DNA of 64,000 nucleotides from Thiomonas intermedia. Lineage in GTDB: Bacteria; Pseudomonadota; Gammaproteobacteria; Burkholderiales; Burkholderiaceae_C. Shown here in pieces: positions 18,229 to 28,392 of this stretch. Where the stretch lies: assembly GCF_002028405.1 (NCBI RefSeq), contig NZ_CP020046.1, positions 2,728,001 through 2,792,000 of the forward strand, in the 5' to 3' direction. How positions within the stretch are numbered: the stretch's first letter is position 1; each line of letters opens with the position of its first letter. The notes beneath the pieces were generated by a model. That model searched no databases, was not told the DNA's origin, and worked only from the letters and a program-made list of their open reading frames with translations. Made by a program: the position numbers and the translations under genes.

Positions 18229-20364
18229 TCAGGTGGGCGCGGTCGAGAGGATCTGACGGGAGAGGCGGGCGATGGTCTGCCCTTCGGCTTCGACCTCGCG
18301 CAGCCTGCGCTCCACTGGGGTGTCGATGGAACCGGCTTCCGCGGCGCTTGAGGGGAGATCCTGCCCGTTTGGGTTGAGGCCGCTCTGGAGCAGCGCAAGG
18401 GTGCGCCGAAGCCGGGCCTGCTCCGCAACTGACAACACCCGGTCGCCATGCTGTGCGCGCAGGACGCGCAGGGTGGCGAGGTGGGCGCTGAGAAGGTCGC
18501 TGTGGGCGATGAAGGCGGCAAGCTCGCGTCGCATCCGTTGATGTTGGCGCGGTTCTTCCAGCATGCGGGCATGCAGGCCGCCCACGGCGGCAAGCGCGTC
18601 CTGGATGCGCTTGCGCTCCCGGCGGTAGTTCAGATCGCTGACATGCACCGGATCGAGCACGGCCTGTGCATAGCCCAGGGTCGCGCGCCGCAGCGCATCC
18701 ACCTGGCGGCGCAGATCATTGGCCTCCCAGCGTGGCAGCACGAAACTGAACCCCCAGGCCAGTGCTGCGCCGATCAGGGTGTCTTGCAGTCGCTGGGTGA
18801 TCAGGAACTGGCTGCCCGGCTCCAGCAGGGCCACCAGCAGCAAGGCATTGACGCTGGCGAACAGGGCGGTGAAGCGATAGTTGAGGGTGATGAAGGTGCG
18901 CGCAAAGGCCAGGGAGATGAACACGCCCAGCGTCATCACGCCCAGCGAGGGGTGCGTGGAGAGCAGTGCGGCCACCAGCGCACAGCCCAGCAGCGTGCCC
19001 AGCACGCGGTCCTTGATGCGTTGACGCGTGACGCTGTAGTTGGGCCGCAGGATCACCCCGATGGTCAGCAAGACCCAGTAATCATGCGGGTGATAGGGCA
19101 GCACGCGCAGCAGCAGCTCTCCGGCGAACAAGGCCAGCGCCAGCCGGATGGCATAGCGCAGGATGGGTGATTCCCAGCGGATCGACTGCCACAGCGCACG
19201 GGGGTCGTAGCGCAGGGGGCTGAGAAAGGACTGCAGATCCATGCCCTGGAGCGGATCGGCCGTGTCGGCCCCGTCGGCGCGCGGGGGCGTTGCCAGAAGA
19301 TCGGTGATGCGCTGGAACTTGTCCGCGCTGGCCCGCAAGGCCATTCTCGCCTGGGCGAAGGCTGCGCTGGGCTGGCTCGGCTGCAGCGTTTCGAGGGCCT
19401 GATGGATGGTCTCGGCGCAGGGCAGGCTCGTGGGCAGGGTGTCGGGCTGTGTGCCGCGCAGCAGCGCATCGGCACGTTGGTCGAGCGCGTCGCCGATGCG
19501 GCGTGCCCAATCGCTCAGGGCGTCGGGGACCGGAGTGGCGTCGAACTGGTTCAGGATCAGGTCGACATCGGTCTGGCTGGCCAGCAGGGCCTCGTTCACT
19601 TCCAGCAGCAAGATCAGCCTTGCCGCCAGGGTGCGCTCCGCTTCGGTATGGACATCTCGCAGCACGATGTCGCGCGTGTTCTGCAGGGTATCGTTGATCG
19701 CCGTGAGTTGCGCCACGACACTGCCCACGCCTGCGGGCCCCCACGGTCGGGCGGCATGCCCGCTGGTGCCCTCCTGGGCCGAGTGCACGCCCAGATGATC
19801 GGCCAGCCAATGGGCAAACTGACCCAGCTGCGCCAACAGCTCGGCGAGTGCTTGTTCCTTCGTTCGCCGGCTCAGCCAGTGCGCCAGCAACAGGGCATAG
19901 ACGCTGTAAAGCAGGGCGCCAGCCAGAAACAGCGCGACGGCTGCGCCAAGCTGTGCCGGGCTGTGCATGGTCGGCGCCCCCAGCGTGATGACCGAAATGA
20001 ACAGCACGCTGAAACTCATCGCCAGCGCCCGCTTGCCCCAGACCGCGATCAGGCCGCTGAAAAAACCCAGCAAGGGAATCAGCACGATCTGCACTGACGG
20101 CCACCACAGACTGGCACTGACCAAGGCGAAGGCCCCTGTGCTCGCAAAACTGGCGAACAGCATCTCCACGCGCTTGACCCGGGTGGGCGCCGGATTGTCG
20201 GCAAAGCACACGGTGAGTGCGCCACTGCCCAGGGCGATTGCAGGGCCCAGGCCTGCGATCGCGTAGGCAGCCAGGCCCAGAATGGCCACGCCCACGGCAG
20301 AGACCAGACCGCCCGTGAAGTAGCGGCCGTGCAGGAGAACGAGGACTTGTCGTGGCGTCAGCAT
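18229..20364 (-). CDS. FUSC/YccS-family inner-membrane protein
   Basis: A 711-residue protein with two blocks of about five to six transmembrane segments (roughly residues 15-165 and 415-555) and a large soluble region between them plus a soluble C-terminus. This is the layout of the FUSC superfamily (YccS, YhfK, AaeB), whose known members include aromatic acid efflux components. [33 protein letters not shown] is the diagnostic stretch and lies in the second membrane block. No membrane-fusion partner is adjacent, so a role in hydroxybenzoate efflux cannot be claimed. It is divergent from panE. Confidence 0.85.
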   Translation of the reverse strand: MLTPRQVLVLLHGRYFTGGLVSAVGVAILGLAAYAIAGLGPAIALGSGALTVCFADNPAPTRVKRVEMLFASFASTGAFALVSASLWWPSVQIVLIPLLGFFSGLIAVWGKRALAMSFSVLFISVITLGAPTMHSPAQLGAAVALFLAGALLYSVYALLLAHWLSRRTKEQALAELLAQLGQFAHWLADHLGVHSAQEGTSGHAARPWGPAGVGSVVAQLTAINDTLQNTRDIVLRDVHTEAERTLAARLILLLEVNEALLASQTDVDLILNQFDATPVPDALSDWARRIGDALDQRADALLRGTQPDTLPTSLPCAETIHQALETLQPSQPSAAFAQARMALRASADKFQRITDLLATPPRADGADTADPLQGMDLQSFLSPLRYDPRALWQSIRWESPILRYAIRLALALFAGELLLRVLPYHPHDYWVLLTIGVILRPNYSVTRQRIKDRVLGTLLGCALVAALLSTHPSLGVMTLGVFISLAFARTFITLNYRFTALFASVNALLLVALLEPGSQFLITQRLQDTLIGAALAWGFSFVLPRWEANDLRRQVDALRRATLGYAQAVLDPVHVSDLNYRRERKRIQDALAAVGGLHARMLEEPRQHQRMRRELAAFIAHSDLLSAHLATLRVLRAQHGDRVLSVAEQARLRRTLALLQSGLNPNGQDLPSSAAEAGSIDTPVERRLREVEAEGQTIARLSRQILSTAPT

Positions 20365-20453
20365 GGGAGCCTTTTGGCATGCTATTGTCGTTGCAGTAGG
20401 GAGTCTTTGTGCGCGGCCGCACGAGTGGCGGCGTGCTCAATCGAGGAGTGGAG

Positions 20454-21458
20454 ATGTCCGCACCCTGGAAGATTTTGGTGGTCGGCGCCGGCGCGGTCGG
20501 CGGGACTCTGGCAGTGCGCCTGGCGGCCGCCGGAAATGCGGTTGGCGTGTTGGCGCGAGGCGAGCACCTTCAAGCCATTCGCCGCGACGGGCTGTGCCTG
20601 GACGATCCGCACGAACGTGTCTGCGTTGAGGTTCGGGCCAGCGACGACCTGGCCGATTTCGCGGCGCAGGACCTGGTGATTCTCGGGCTGAAGGCGCATC
20701 AGCTCGCACCGCTGATGCCCGGCCTGCGGTCGGTGCTGCACGCGGGCAGCATCGTGCTGCCGGCCATCAACGGTGTGCCGTGGTGGTACTTCCATCGGGA
20801 TGCCAGTCCCTACGCGACCACGCCGAATGGGCGTACGGCGCATCTGGAGAGCATCGATCCGGGAGGCCGGTTGTTGCACGCGCTGGACCCGGCGCATCTC
20901 GTGGGGTGCGTGGTGCATGCCAGTGCGGAAGTGGCCAGTCCAGGCGTGATTCGGGGCAACGGTCAGTATCGCTATGTCCTTGGCGAGCCGGCCCATGAAC
21001 GCAGTGCTCGCGTCCAGGCGCTCGCCGAGCGGTTGCGCGCGGCTGGTTGCGAGCCGGAGACTACCGATCGGATCCGCGATGCGATCTGGATGAAACTCGT
21101 CGGCAATGCCACCTTCAATCCGGTCGCGGCGCTCACGCGGGCGCGCATGAATGCGATCAGCGACAACCCCGAACTGGTGGCCATCATCCGCGAGGGCATG
21201 GCCGAGGTCATGGGGTTGGCGCGCGCTTATGGTTGCGACCCGATGGTCAGCGTCGAACAGCGAATGGACATCGCCCGCGGCATTGGCCCGGTCAAGGCGT
21301 CGACCCTGCAGGATCTGGAGCGAGGCCGCGCGCTGGAAATCGCCGCACTGCTTCACGCTCCCCTGGAACTGGCGCGTCTGGCCCGGCACCCCATGCCGAC
21401 GCTGCAGATGTTGAGCGCCCTGCTGGGCGAACTCGATCGGCAGGTGTGCGGTCATTGA
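20454..21458 (+). CDS. panE: 2-dehydropantoate 2-reductase (PanE/ApbA family)
   Basis: Reduces ketopantoate to pantoate with NADPH, linking PanB to PanC. The N-terminal nucleotide-binding motif is ILVVGAGAVGGTLAVRLAAAG. The middle contains NGVPWWYF and the C-terminal domain contains KLVGNATFNPVAALTRA, both typical. The ATG at 20454 is preceded by GAGGAG; the frame continues upstream without a better start. Length 334 residues. Because PanE homologues include other ketoacid reductases, pathway membership is supported mainly by panB and panC in the same window. Confidence 0.88.
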   Translation: MSAPWKILVVGAGAVGGTLAVRLAAAGNAVGVLARGEHLQAIRRDGLCLDDPHERVCVEVRASDDLADFAAQDLVILGLKAHQLAPLMPGLRSVLHAGSIVLPAINGVPWWYFHRDASPYATTPNGRTAHLESIDPGGRLLHALDPAHLVGCVVHASAEVASPGVIRGNGQYRYVLGEPAHERSARVQALAERLRAAGCEPETTDRIRDAIWMKLVGNATFNPVAALTRARMNAISDNPELVAIIREGMAEVMGLARAYGCDPMVSVEQRMDIARGIGPVKASTLQDLERGRALEIAALLHAPLELARLARHPMPTLQMLSALLGELDRQVCGH

Positions 21459-21501
21459 GCAAAGGTGACGCTGAATCAGTTCCCGCAATGGCGCGAGGGG
21501 C

Positions 21502-21528
21502 AAAAAAAGAGCCGGTCATCGACCGGCT
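21502..21528 (-). terminator. Rho-independent terminator (minus strand)
   Basis: Read on the minus strand, AGCCGGTC-GAT-GACCGGCT is followed by CTTTTTTT. It lies about 165 bp beyond the phasin stop codon and points the right way to end that transcript. The interval 21529-21692 contains a short direct repeat (AAGGGTACC twice) and no gene I can support. Confidence 0.75.
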
Positions 21529-21692
21529 TCAAGGGTACCTTAAGGGTACCGAGGAGACAACTCTCGAGGCGACTCGGCTTTGGGAATGATGGATGCGGCC
21601 GGGCCTCTTGATCAGTCAACGTCGCGATGCCATGAAAGTTGACAGACGGTGCGACGTTGGAAAAGCGATCTGCGCGGAAAGAGAACAGACCC

Positions 21693-22250
21693 TCAGGCCG
21701 CGGTACGCTTGGCGGCACGCGTGGTGGTCTGCGCGGCCTTCATCGCGGTGCTGGTGACGGCATTCATATTGGCCTCCACCGCCTCGGCTGCTTGTTTGGT
21801 GACCTTTTGCACCGAGTCGTAAGCGTTGTTGGCGGCGCTCATGGCGCTCTTGATCATGGCCACGGCCGTCTCCGATCCAGCGGGAGCGTTCTTGGCGGCA
21901 GACTCGGCCAGATCCATGAACTTCTTGTGCGTGTCGGCGATCTGCGACTCCGCTGCCTTGGTCAGTTCGGCCTGGGCGCCCGAAGCGATCTCGTAGGCGT
22001 GACGCGAATACGACAGCACCTTCTCAGCCATCGGCTGCATCCAGCCGGATTGCAGGGCCGACAGTTCCTGCAGATCCTTGACCGAGAACAGGGCCAGGGT
22101 GTGGTCGGCACCTTCCTGCAGCGAAGTCTTGACGGTCTGCATGTTCAGGTCGACCAGTTTTTCCATGTTGTCCATGGATTTGGCGGCCAGACCGAAAAAG
22201 GTTTCGAACTGGGTTTTTTGCGCGGCGGCGAATTGCTCGGGGGTCATCAT
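21693..22250 (-). CDS. phaP: Phasin family protein (PHA granule coat)
   Basis: A 185-residue helical, alanine-rich protein of the phasin family, which coats polyhydroxyalkanoate granules. The beginning MMTPEQFAAAQKTQFETFFG and the central MQPMAEKVLSYSRHAYEIA are typical of betaproteobacterial phasins. The C-terminus is basic (TRAAKRTAA). The first of two adjacent ATGs at 22250 is used, with GGAGAGAC upstream. The gene is monocistronic and has two matching TGCA-type sites in its promoter region, suggesting control by PhaR. No PHA synthase genes are in the window. Confidence 0.9.
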   Translation of the reverse strand: MMTPEQFAAAQKTQFETFFGLAAKSMDNMEKLVDLNMQTVKTSLQEGADHTLALFSVKDLQELSALQSGWMQPMAEKVLSYSRHAYEIASGAQAELTKAAESQIADTHKKFMDLAESAAKNAPAGSETAVAMIKSAMSAANNAYDSVQKVTKQAAEAVEANMNAVTSTAMKAAQTTTRAAKRTAA

Positions 22251-22349
22251 GATGTCTCTCCTGGGTTGAAGGGTGTGGCTGCGGGGCGGCAGCCAACACA
22301 TTCTGAACCCGCAACGGTGTCATGGAGATGACGGTCTGCTCAGGTTCAT

Positions 22350-22417
22350 TTGTGCACTGCACAATTCCTATTTTAGGGATGACCTCTCGAATTGCAAGAA
22401 CTTTTTTGTGCGTTGCA
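22350..22417 (-). promoter_or_regulatory. Two putative PhaR-type operator sites upstream of phasin
   Basis: Site 1, TTGTGCACTGCACAA (22350-22364), is a 7-1-7 perfect palindrome. Site 2, TTGTGCGTTGCA (22406-22417), shares TTGTGC-NN-TGCA with it, 56 bp apart. They lie 100 and 156 bp upstream of the phasin start. PhaR-type repressors of betaproteobacteria bind TGCA-rich palindromes at phasin promoters; assignment to PhaR here is inference. Confidence 0.5.
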
Positions 22418-22459
22418 GCAAAATAGATGAAAGTCAAATCATTTCAATGACTTGCGGAA

Positions 22460-23494
22460 CTAGTCCTTGTTGCGCCTGGGCTTGTATACCGATGGCGGAA
22501 GGGACTTTTCCGCCGGGCGTGGCTTGGCAACATCGCTTGCCTTGATGCGACGCGGCGCGGCCTTTGGGCGTTTGCTCTCAGGAACGGCCAACGTACCGGT
22601 CTTCTTGCTGGTAGGGGCATTCATCTGAGCGATCTGGGCGTCGGTCGCGCTCGAGACCGGGGCCATTGATGGGGGTTCGGCGTCGGGTGGTGAGACCTTG
22701 GAGAATCGCTGCAGCAGGGTGACGATCTGTCCGTACACGCGCGGTGTGGCCGCTATCACCTCGCCGCTGTGGAGAAAATCGCCGTCTCCGGCAAAGTTGC
22801 CCACCAGGCCGCCAGCCTCGGTGATCAGCAGGCTTCCCGCCGCGATGTCCCAGGGCTTGAGGCCGCTCTCGAAGAAGCCGTCGTAGCGTCCCGCGGCCAC
22901 ATAGGCCAGGTCGATCGCTGCCGCACCTGGGCGTCGCAAGCCGACGCAGCGTTGAGCCACGAGCTTGAACATTTCCATATAGGTGTCGAAATCATCGTGC
23001 TTGCGGAACGGAAATCCGGTGCCGATGAGACTGTCTTCCAGGCGCACCCGGCTGGACACGCGGATGCGGCGACTGTTGAGAAAGGCCCCCGCCCCACGCG
23101 TGGCAGTGAATAGTTCGTCGCGGGTCGGGTCGTAGACGACGGCCTGCTGCACCACGCCGCGGTGCGCCAGTGCAATGGACACGGCGTACACCGGCATCCC
23201 ATGGATGAAGTTGGTGGTGCCATCCAGCGGGTCGATGATCCACTGGTATTCGGAGGATGCGTCTCCGAAGGTGCTCCCGGTCTCCTCGCCCAGAATGCCG
23301 TGCTGCGGGTAGGCCTTGAGCAGCACATCGATGATGGCCTGCTCGGCGGCGCGATCGACTTCGGTCACAAAATCGTTGGCCGCTTTTTGCGCGACGCGAA
23401 GCAGATCGATATCGAGACTCGCGCGGTTGATGATTTTGCCGGCTTCGCGCGCTGCGCGAACGGCCACATTGAGCATGGGGTGCATGGTGTCCAT
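22460..23494 (-). CDS. suhB: Inositol-1-monophosphatase SuhB with long basic C-terminal tail
   Basis: The first ~265 residues are a standard inositol monophosphatase of the SuhB type: [12 protein letters not shown] and the [17 protein letters not shown] motif bind the metals, and [18 protein letters not shown] is the second signature. In E. coli SuhB also acts in ribosomal RNA antitermination. This protein has 344 residues, about 75 more than usual; the extra C-terminus is rich in Pro, Lys, Arg and Ala (for example [14 protein letters not shown], ending VYKPRRNKD) and looks disordered. It is divergent from trmJ across 53 bp. Confidence 0.93.
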   Translation of the reverse strand: MDTMHPMLNVAVRAAREAGKIINRASLDIDLLRVAQKAANDFVTEVDRAAEQAIIDVLLKAYPQHGILGEETGSTFGDASSEYQWIIDPLDGTTNFIHGMPVYAVSIALAHRGVVQQAVVYDPTRDELFTATRGAGAFLNSRRIRVSSRVRLEDSLIGTGFPFRKHDDFDTYMEMFKLVAQRCVGLRRPGAAAIDLAYVAAGRYDGFFESGLKPWDIAAGSLLITEAGGLVGNFAGDGDFLHSGEVIAATPRVYGQIVTLLQRFSKVSPPDAEPPSMAPVSSATDAQIAQMNAPTSKKTGTLAVPESKRPKAAPRRIKASDVAKPRPAEKSLPPSVYKPRRNKD

Positions 23495-23547
23495 AGCGCC
23501 ACCAACGACAATGGCGCGAGAAAGATTCGGGAAGTGACAAAGAACAA

Positions 23548-24330
23548 ATGAAAGACGCGCATTTTATCGAGGGCCGCGCAGTGCCGCCCGGCCGTCCCTT
23601 GGACGACACGGTCTTCGTGCTCGTGGGCACCAGTCATCCCGGCAATGTCGGCGCGGCCGCGCGCGCCATCAAGAACATGGGGTTCGACACGCTGCGGCTC
23701 GTGGCCCCGCGATATGCGGATGTGCTGAAACAGCCTGAAACCCTGGCGTTCGCCAGCGGGGCGGAGGACGTGCTTCAGTCGGCACAGGTGCAGTCCGAAT
23801 TGACCGATGCCGTGAAAGATTGCGGCTTGGTTGTGGCGCTGTCGGCACGGGTGCGCGATTTCGGGCCACCACTGCGAACGCCGGACTGGTTGCCGCATTT
23901 GGCGCAGCGCAGTAGCGAACAGGGGCGCCGCGTCGCGTTTGTGTTCGGCAGTGAGCGATTCGGACTGAGCAACGCCGACGTCTACCGCTGTGATGCTTTG
24001 CTGAGCATTCCGGCCAATCCGGCCTACACCTCGCTCAATCTCGCTCAGGCTGTGCAGGTCATTGCCTGGGAATGGCGCAAGGTGGTCGGCCTGCATGCGG
24101 TACAGCCCGCCCAGGCCGAGGTGGTGGCCGCGACCGCCGGGGAGGTGCAGGGGATGCTCGCGCACGTCGAGCAGGCCCTGCTAGCTCTGGAGGTGCTCGA
24201 CCCCAGCGCGCCGCGCAAACTTCTGCCTCGGTTACAGCGCCTGGCCTCGCGCGCCGAGCTGACCCGCGACGAGGTGCAGATTCTGCGGGGGGTATGCACG
24301 GCGATTCTGCGCAAGGTGTCGCCCGGTTGA
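23548..24330 (+). CDS. trmJ: tRNA 2'-O-methyltransferase TrmJ
   Basis: SPOUT-class methyltransferase (260 residues) that methylates the ribose of nucleotide 32 in tRNA using S-adenosylmethionine. Diagnostic pieces are [24 protein letters not shown] near the N-terminus, [11 protein letters not shown], and the knot motif [22 protein letters not shown]. It is followed after 75 bp by cysE. In many proteobacteria these two genes lie immediately before iscR, but here the isc operon is 21 kb away. Confidence 0.93.
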   Translation: MKDAHFIEGRAVPPGRPLDDTVFVLVGTSHPGNVGAAARAIKNMGFDTLRLVAPRYADVLKQPETLAFASGAEDVLQSAQVQSELTDAVKDCGLVVALSARVRDFGPPLRTPDWLPHLAQRSSEQGRRVAFVFGSERFGLSNADVYRCDALLSIPANPAYTSLNLAQAVQVIAWEWRKVVGLHAVQPAQAEVVAATAGEVQGMLAHVEQALLALEVLDPSAPRKLLPRLQRLASRAELTRDEVQILRGVCTAILRKVSPG

Positions 24331-24405
24331 TGCGCGCCTCCTGCACGGTTGGTGCCCGTTCAATACACTGCCTCTTCCTTCCCATGGCTGTAGAGCGACC
24401 GATCC

Positions 24406-25173
24406 ATGCTGCAACGATTGCGTGAGACCATCCAGATCATCTTGGAGCGCGACCCTGCCGCGCGCTCGACCTGGGAGGTGATCACCTGTTATCCGGGCCT
24501 GCATGCCTTGCTGTTCCACAGCATGGCCCATGGCTGCTGGAAGCGCGGCTGGCATTGGCTCGGGCGCTGGATTTCGCATTGGGGCCGGTGGCTGACGGGG
24601 ATCGAGATCCACCCCGGCGCCATCATCGGTCGCAGGGTCTTCATCGATCACGGCATGGGCGTGGTGATCGGTGAAACGGCAGAGATCGGAGACGACTGCA
24701 CGATCTATCAGGGCGTGACCCTGGGAGGGACGTCGCTTTACAAGGGCGCCAAGCGGCACCCAACGCTTGAAGCCGGCGTGGTCGTGGGCGCTGGCGCCCA
24801 GGTGCTTGGCGGTTTCACGGTGGGCGAAGGTGCGCGCATCGGATCGAACGCAGTCGTGGTGAAAGCCGTGCCTGCGGGGGCAACTGCCGTGGGAAACCCG
24901 GCCCGCATCATCCAGAAGGAAGTCGAGCAGCAACGCGAGGCAACCGCGGCCCGCATGGGTTTTTCCGCCTACGCCGTCACGCAGAATGGCGACGATCCTC
25001 AATCACGCGCGGTCCTTGGTCTGATCGATCATGCCGCTCAGCTCGAACATCAGGTTGCGCTGCTGTGGCAGGCGCTCGAACGCCACGGCGTTTGTCCGGC
25101 CGAAGCCTGCCCGCCAGAAGCGCGGCGAACCGAACATTTCGACAAGGCCAAGCTGGAAAAGCTGGTGGAGTGA
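24406..25173 (+). CDS. cysE: Serine O-acetyltransferase CysE
   Basis: Acetylates L-serine with acetyl-CoA, the first step of cysteine synthesis. The 255-residue protein has an N-terminal helical domain and a left-handed beta-helix of hexapeptide repeats, seen in [19 protein letters not shown] and [20 protein letters not shown]. The catalytic His is in [12 protein letters not shown]. The C-terminus past NPARII is longer than the minimal form and ends in a charged tail. Co-transcription with trmJ is likely. Confidence 0.94.
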   Translation: MLQRLRETIQIILERDPAARSTWEVITCYPGLHALLFHSMAHGCWKRGWHWLGRWISHWGRWLTGIEIHPGAIIGRRVFIDHGMGVVIGETAEIGDDCTIYQGVTLGGTSLYKGAKRHPTLEAGVVVGAGAQVLGGFTVGEGARIGSNAVVVKAVPAGATAVGNPARIIQKEVEQQREATAARMGFSAYAVTQNGDDPQSRAVLGLIDHAAQLEHQVALLWQALERHGVCPAEACPPEARRTEHFDKAKLEKLVE

Positions 25174-25240
25174 TCGGGCATGGAGCCATGCCCGGCTCTG
25201 AGGCAGAGGCTCTGAGATGGGTGATGCGGGGCGCGGATAC

Positions 25241-25387
25241 TCAGTGCTGCTGGTTGGCGCAGCGATCTCGCAGCATGTGCTCCAACTCGTTCAAGCTGGT
25301 CGTGCGCACGGCAAAAAGGCGGATCGTTTCGGCAGAGCTGCCGTTCGAGCCAAAGAAGAAATTCAGAATTTGTTTCGCAATGCCCAT
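25241..25387 (-). CDS. Small hypothetical protein (48 aa)
   Basis: An open frame starting MGIAKQILNFFFGSNGSSAE and ending RDRCANQQH, in the 340-bp gap between cysE and a small lipoprotein gene. The composition is protein-like, with an amphipathic N-terminal helix and a Leu/Glu-rich middle, and it is not the antisense of another gene. The ribosome site is weak. I do not recognise it. No other coding candidate is visible in this gap. Confidence 0.35.
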   Translation of the reverse strand: MGIAKQILNFFFGSNGSSAETIRLFAVRTTSLNELEHMLRDRCANQQH

Positions 25388-25516
25388 GATGACACCAAGT
25401 TATTTTAGGGTTAACCCGCATTCTAATCTGCGCCGCGAAATCTCGCTCGGGCGGCGGGGTCTGCGGGTTGCAGCGGTCTCCGCTTTCGTGGCGGTTGCCA
25501 CGGAAGGAGAGGAATC

Positions 25517-25666
25517 ATGATCGCCGGTTGGACGCGGCGGATCGCCTTTGTGCTGGCGGTCGGTCTGGCCCCTGGTGGTTGCGCCGTCCAGACTCCGCCG
25601 ATGTCCGGCCCTTCCGGGGTTCATCTGTATGGGCAAATCGACGAGGGTGTTCAGTTTCATCCGTGA
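25517..25666 (+). CDS. Small putative exported or lipoprotein (49 aa)
   Basis: Starts at ATG 25517 immediately after a very strong ribosome site (GGAAGGAGAGGAATC). The sequence begins MIAGWTRRIAFVLAVGL, a short signal-like segment, followed by APGGCAVQTPP; the Cys could be lipidated, although Pro at position -3 is not a canonical lipobox. The mature part would be only about 28 residues and ends DEGVQFHP. Function unknown. Confidence 0.5.
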   Translation: MIAGWTRRIAFVLAVGLAPGGCAVQTPPMSGPSGVHLYGQIDEGVQFHP

Positions 25667-25824
25667 CTTTGCTCCCCCTCGAGGGTTTTGGGTGTGAATC
25701 TTCTGTCCTAGATCAAACAATCCCGGAAAAGGCCTCAAGCCTTTGGGGGCGGTGCCGTTGTTCAGTGCGTTGAATGTCCAGGCATGCAGGCGAAGTCGTC
25801 TTCTGTATGCGACCAGGAGCGATC

Positions 25825-27477
25825 ATGCGAAACAACCAGCCTGTCACCCAGACCGAACGCCATCTCCGTGAGAACGAGTACATCGTTTCCAAGACCGATC
25901 TCAAAGGCCGCATTGCCTATGTGAATCGCCCCTTTCTGGAGATCAGCGGATTTTCCGAGGATGAGTTGCTGGGGTCGGCCCACAACATCGTGCGCCACCC
26001 CGATATGCCCTCGGAGGCCTTCGAAGACATGTGGGGGCATCTGCAGGCAGGCAAGGCGTGGCAGGGCATGGTGAAAAATCGCTGCAAGAACGGCGACTTC
26101 TACTGGGTTCAGGCCAATGCCAATCCCATTTGGGAGCAGGGGCGCATGGTGGGGTATATGTCGCTTCGGGTCCGCCCCAGTCGGGAGCAGGTGCGTGAGG
26201 CCGAGGCGTTCTATGCCGACTTGCGTGAAGGACGGGCATCCGGATGGACGGTCCTGCATGGCAGGCCGGCTCGCACGGGTTTGCGAGGCTGGATGGCCGA
26301 GAGCGGCAGAGCACTGCAACATCGCGCGGTCAGCGTTTTGAGCGGGGCATCGGTGTTGCTCGCGGCCTTGATTCTGGGGCTTGGCGTGGCCAAGACTCTC
26401 GGCGTGCAGGCGTTCGGCATCGTGCAGGCCGAAACGCTGTTGTTGGTACTGGCCGGGGTGTTGCTCGGGGTCATGCTGGTCCTGGCCTGGACGACGCGTC
26501 ACCGCCTGGTGCAGCCCCTCGATGCCCTGCAAAGAGATATGGAAACCGTGTCTGCGGGCATTCTGACGCTGAATCAGGTGTCCACTGACACGAATGGCGC
26601 TAACCGGCTGCGTCAGACGCTGGACACCATGCGGGGCAATCTCAGCAGCATGGTGCAGGACATCCGCGCGGCTTCGTCGCAGATCACAACCGGTTCGCAG
26701 GAAATTGCTTCGGCCTCGCAAGGCCTCGCCCAGGCCGCTTCCGAGCAGGCGGCTTCGGTCGAGGAAACGTCGGCCACGCTGGAGCAGACTGGGGCCTCCA
26801 TTCAGCAAAATTCCGACAACGCCCGCCAGACCAATGCCATTGCGCAGGCGGCCTCCCATCAGGCCGCCGATGGTGGTGTGGCGGTGAGCCAAACCGTGGC
26901 GGCCATGCAGAGCATTGCCGAACGCATTTCGGTCATAGACGACATCGCCTATCAGACCAATATGTTGGCGCTCAATGCCGCCATTGAAGCAGCTCGCGCA
27001 GGCGAGCACGGCAAAGGCTTCGCCGTCGTCGCCGCGGAAGTGCGCAATCTCGCCGAGAAAAGTCAGGCCGCCGCACGCGAGATCAGCGAGCTGGCGACTT
27101 CGACCGTTCACCAGGCCGTACAGGCCGGGGCGCTGCTTCAGGAGATCGTGCCCGCCATCTCGAAAACGTCGCAACTTGTCGAAGAGATCAGCGCCGCTTC
27201 AGAAGAGCAGGCCACAGGTATTCAGCAGATCTCGCTGGCCGTATCCCAACTCAATGCTGTGACGCAGCACAACGCATCGGCCTCGGAGGAGTTGGCCGCC
27301 ACCGCGGAAGACCTCAGTTTTCAAGCGCAGTTTCTAGAGAAAGCCATGGCGCAGTTCCGACTGAACGGCGAATTGGCCCCCACCTCACTCTCTCGTGCCG
27401 AGCGCAAGCGGTCCCACGCTCAGGAGGGAGCGCACCGGGGCGAACGGCTCATCGAGACGGGATTCGCCGCATTCTGA
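25825..27477 (+). CDS. aer: Aer-type PAS methyl-accepting chemotaxis receptor
   Basis: A 550-residue energy/redox taxis receptor. Residues about 10-125 form an Aer-like PAS domain ([55 protein letters not shown]), which in Aer holds FAD. Two hydrophobic segments near residues 170-220 are the membrane anchor with almost no periplasmic loop. A HAMP-like linker follows, then a signalling domain with the conserved hairpin [43 protein letters not shown] region. The ATG at 25825 is chosen for its AGGAGC site; earlier in-frame ATGs at 25774 and 25807 lack one. No che genes are in the window. Confidence 0.92.
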   Translation: MRNNQPVTQTERHLRENEYIVSKTDLKGRIAYVNRPFLEISGFSEDELLGSAHNIVRHPDMPSEAFEDMWGHLQAGKAWQGMVKNRCKNGDFYWVQANANPIWEQGRMVGYMSLRVRPSREQVREAEAFYADLREGRASGWTVLHGRPARTGLRGWMAESGRALQHRAVSVLSGASVLLAALILGLGVAKTLGVQAFGIVQAETLLLVLAGVLLGVMLVLAWTTRHRLVQPLDALQRDMETVSAGILTLNQVSTDTNGANRLRQTLDTMRGNLSSMVQDIRAASSQITTGSQEIASASQGLAQAASEQAASVEETSATLEQTGASIQQNSDNARQTNAIAQAASHQAADGGVAVSQTVAAMQSIAERISVIDDIAYQTNMLALNAAIEAARAGEHGKGFAVVAAEVRNLAEKSQAAAREISELATSTVHQAVQAGALLQEIVPAISKTSQLVEEISAASEEQATGIQQISLAVSQLNAVTQHNASASEELAATAEDLSFQAQFLEKAMAQFRLNGELAPTSLSRAERKRSHAQEGAHRGERLIETGFAAF

Positions 27478-27652
27478 AGTCTGGCGAATGGCAGCGGTTC
27501 GGCTCCACGCTGACGTGTTTCGCAGCAGTGATGCTGCGCTGCAACATTTCACAAAATGGAGATCGCAAGATCTTGGCATCTCGCCTATGATTAGGGTTAT
27601 CCCTGATTTTAGGCAATCGCCCCCACAAGGAGCGCGCTGTCCTTCAAGCATC

Positions 27653-27856
27653 ATGAACCCCATCAAGCGATTTCTCGAAAAGCTGCTGTCCCGCGTTGAA
27701 TTTCATCAAAACGAGGATGAACACTACCTTGCCCAGTCGGTCGACGCGTGCGACTTTGAACGCCGCATCAGGGAACTGGAACTTCGCGGATCCAACGCGC
27801 AGGATTGGACTTGGGCCGACGTGCCCCGATCCCAAGCCTTGCGGATGCCGTGGTGA
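27653..27856 (+). CDS. DUF3563-like small protein
   Basis: A 67-residue protein beginning MNPIKRFLEKLLSRVEF. The segment DEHYLAQSVDACDFERRIRE resembles the short DUF3563 proteins of Burkholderiales, in which Y-L-x-x-A/S-x-D-x-x-D-x-E-R-R is the recurring pattern. Function unknown; no membrane segment. Its stop codon overlaps a possible GTG start of the next small gene. Family assignment is from memory and is tentative. Confidence 0.6.
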   Translation: MNPIKRFLEKLLSRVEFHQNEDEHYLAQSVDACDFERRIRELELRGSNAQDWTWADVPRSQALRMPW

Positions 27857-28071
27857 CGGCCTCGGCGGCCTTCTTGGACGGCTGGGCAGAATGGACGCAG
27901 AGGGTCTGCCATCAAAGCCTTCAGTGGCCCTTTGATCTGCTGCGCCTGCGATATGCAGCCGCGGTAGAGGCCGGACTGATCGAGCGTTCACTCATTGGTG
28001 CATCCCAGTTCGAGCGTAAGACTGCTGCGCTGGAGCAAGCCCTGCTGGGACCCCACGCCCGTCGCCTTTGA
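27853..28071 (+). CDS. Small hypothetical protein (72 aa), coupled to preceding gene
   Basis: Starts at a GTG that overlaps the stop of the DUF3563-like gene (GTGA), suggesting translational coupling. The product contains AAFLDGWAEWTQRVCHQSLQ and a Leu/Arg-rich helix WPFDLLRLRYAAAVEAG, a helical pattern reminiscent of phasin-like or granule-associated proteins, but too short to assign. A TTG at 27805 would extend it. The interval 28072-28206 after it holds no gene I can support. Confidence 0.45.
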   Translation: MTASAAFLDGWAEWTQRVCHQSLQWPFDLLRLRYAAAVEAGLIERSLIGASQFERKTAALEQALLGPHARRL

Positions 28072-28206
28072 CGGCAGCCTACGCGCGGCGAAATATTTTG
28101 CCCCGCTTGTCGAAGGCAAGTCGATTGATCCTCGGGCAGATATCGCGCCTGAGGATGACGATTCGGGCTAGCAAGCGGTGGCTGTGCGACACCGCCATGC
28201 AAAATG

Positions 28207-28236
28207 AAAAAGCCCCACGCGGATGCGTGAGGCTTT
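28207..28236 (-). terminator. Rho-independent terminator for tRNA-Asn
   Basis: On the minus strand, GCCTCACGC-ATCC-GCGTGGGGC is followed by TTTTTC, eight bases beyond the 3' end of the tRNA gene. Confidence 0.85.
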
Positions 28237-28244
28237 GAATTTGT

Positions 28245-28320
28245 TGGCTCCTCGACCTGGGCTCGAACCAGGGACCTACGGATTAACAGTCCGGCGCTCT
28301 ACCGACTGAGCTATCGAGGA
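28245..28320 (-). tRNA. tRNA-Asn (anticodon GTT)
   Basis: A 76-nt cloverleaf including an encoded CCA. The acceptor stem pairs TCCTCGA with TCGAGGA, the D-arm is AGCTCAGTCGGTAGAGC, the anticodon loop is CTGTTAATC with anticodon GTT, and the T-arm is GGTTCGAGCC. It is followed by its own terminator. Confidence 0.97.
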
Positions 28321-28392
28321 ACAGCAAAGCAAAAAAGTATAGAGTCAGATCGCTTGGGCGTCAACTCACAATTGCGTTTGTTAAGAGCGATC

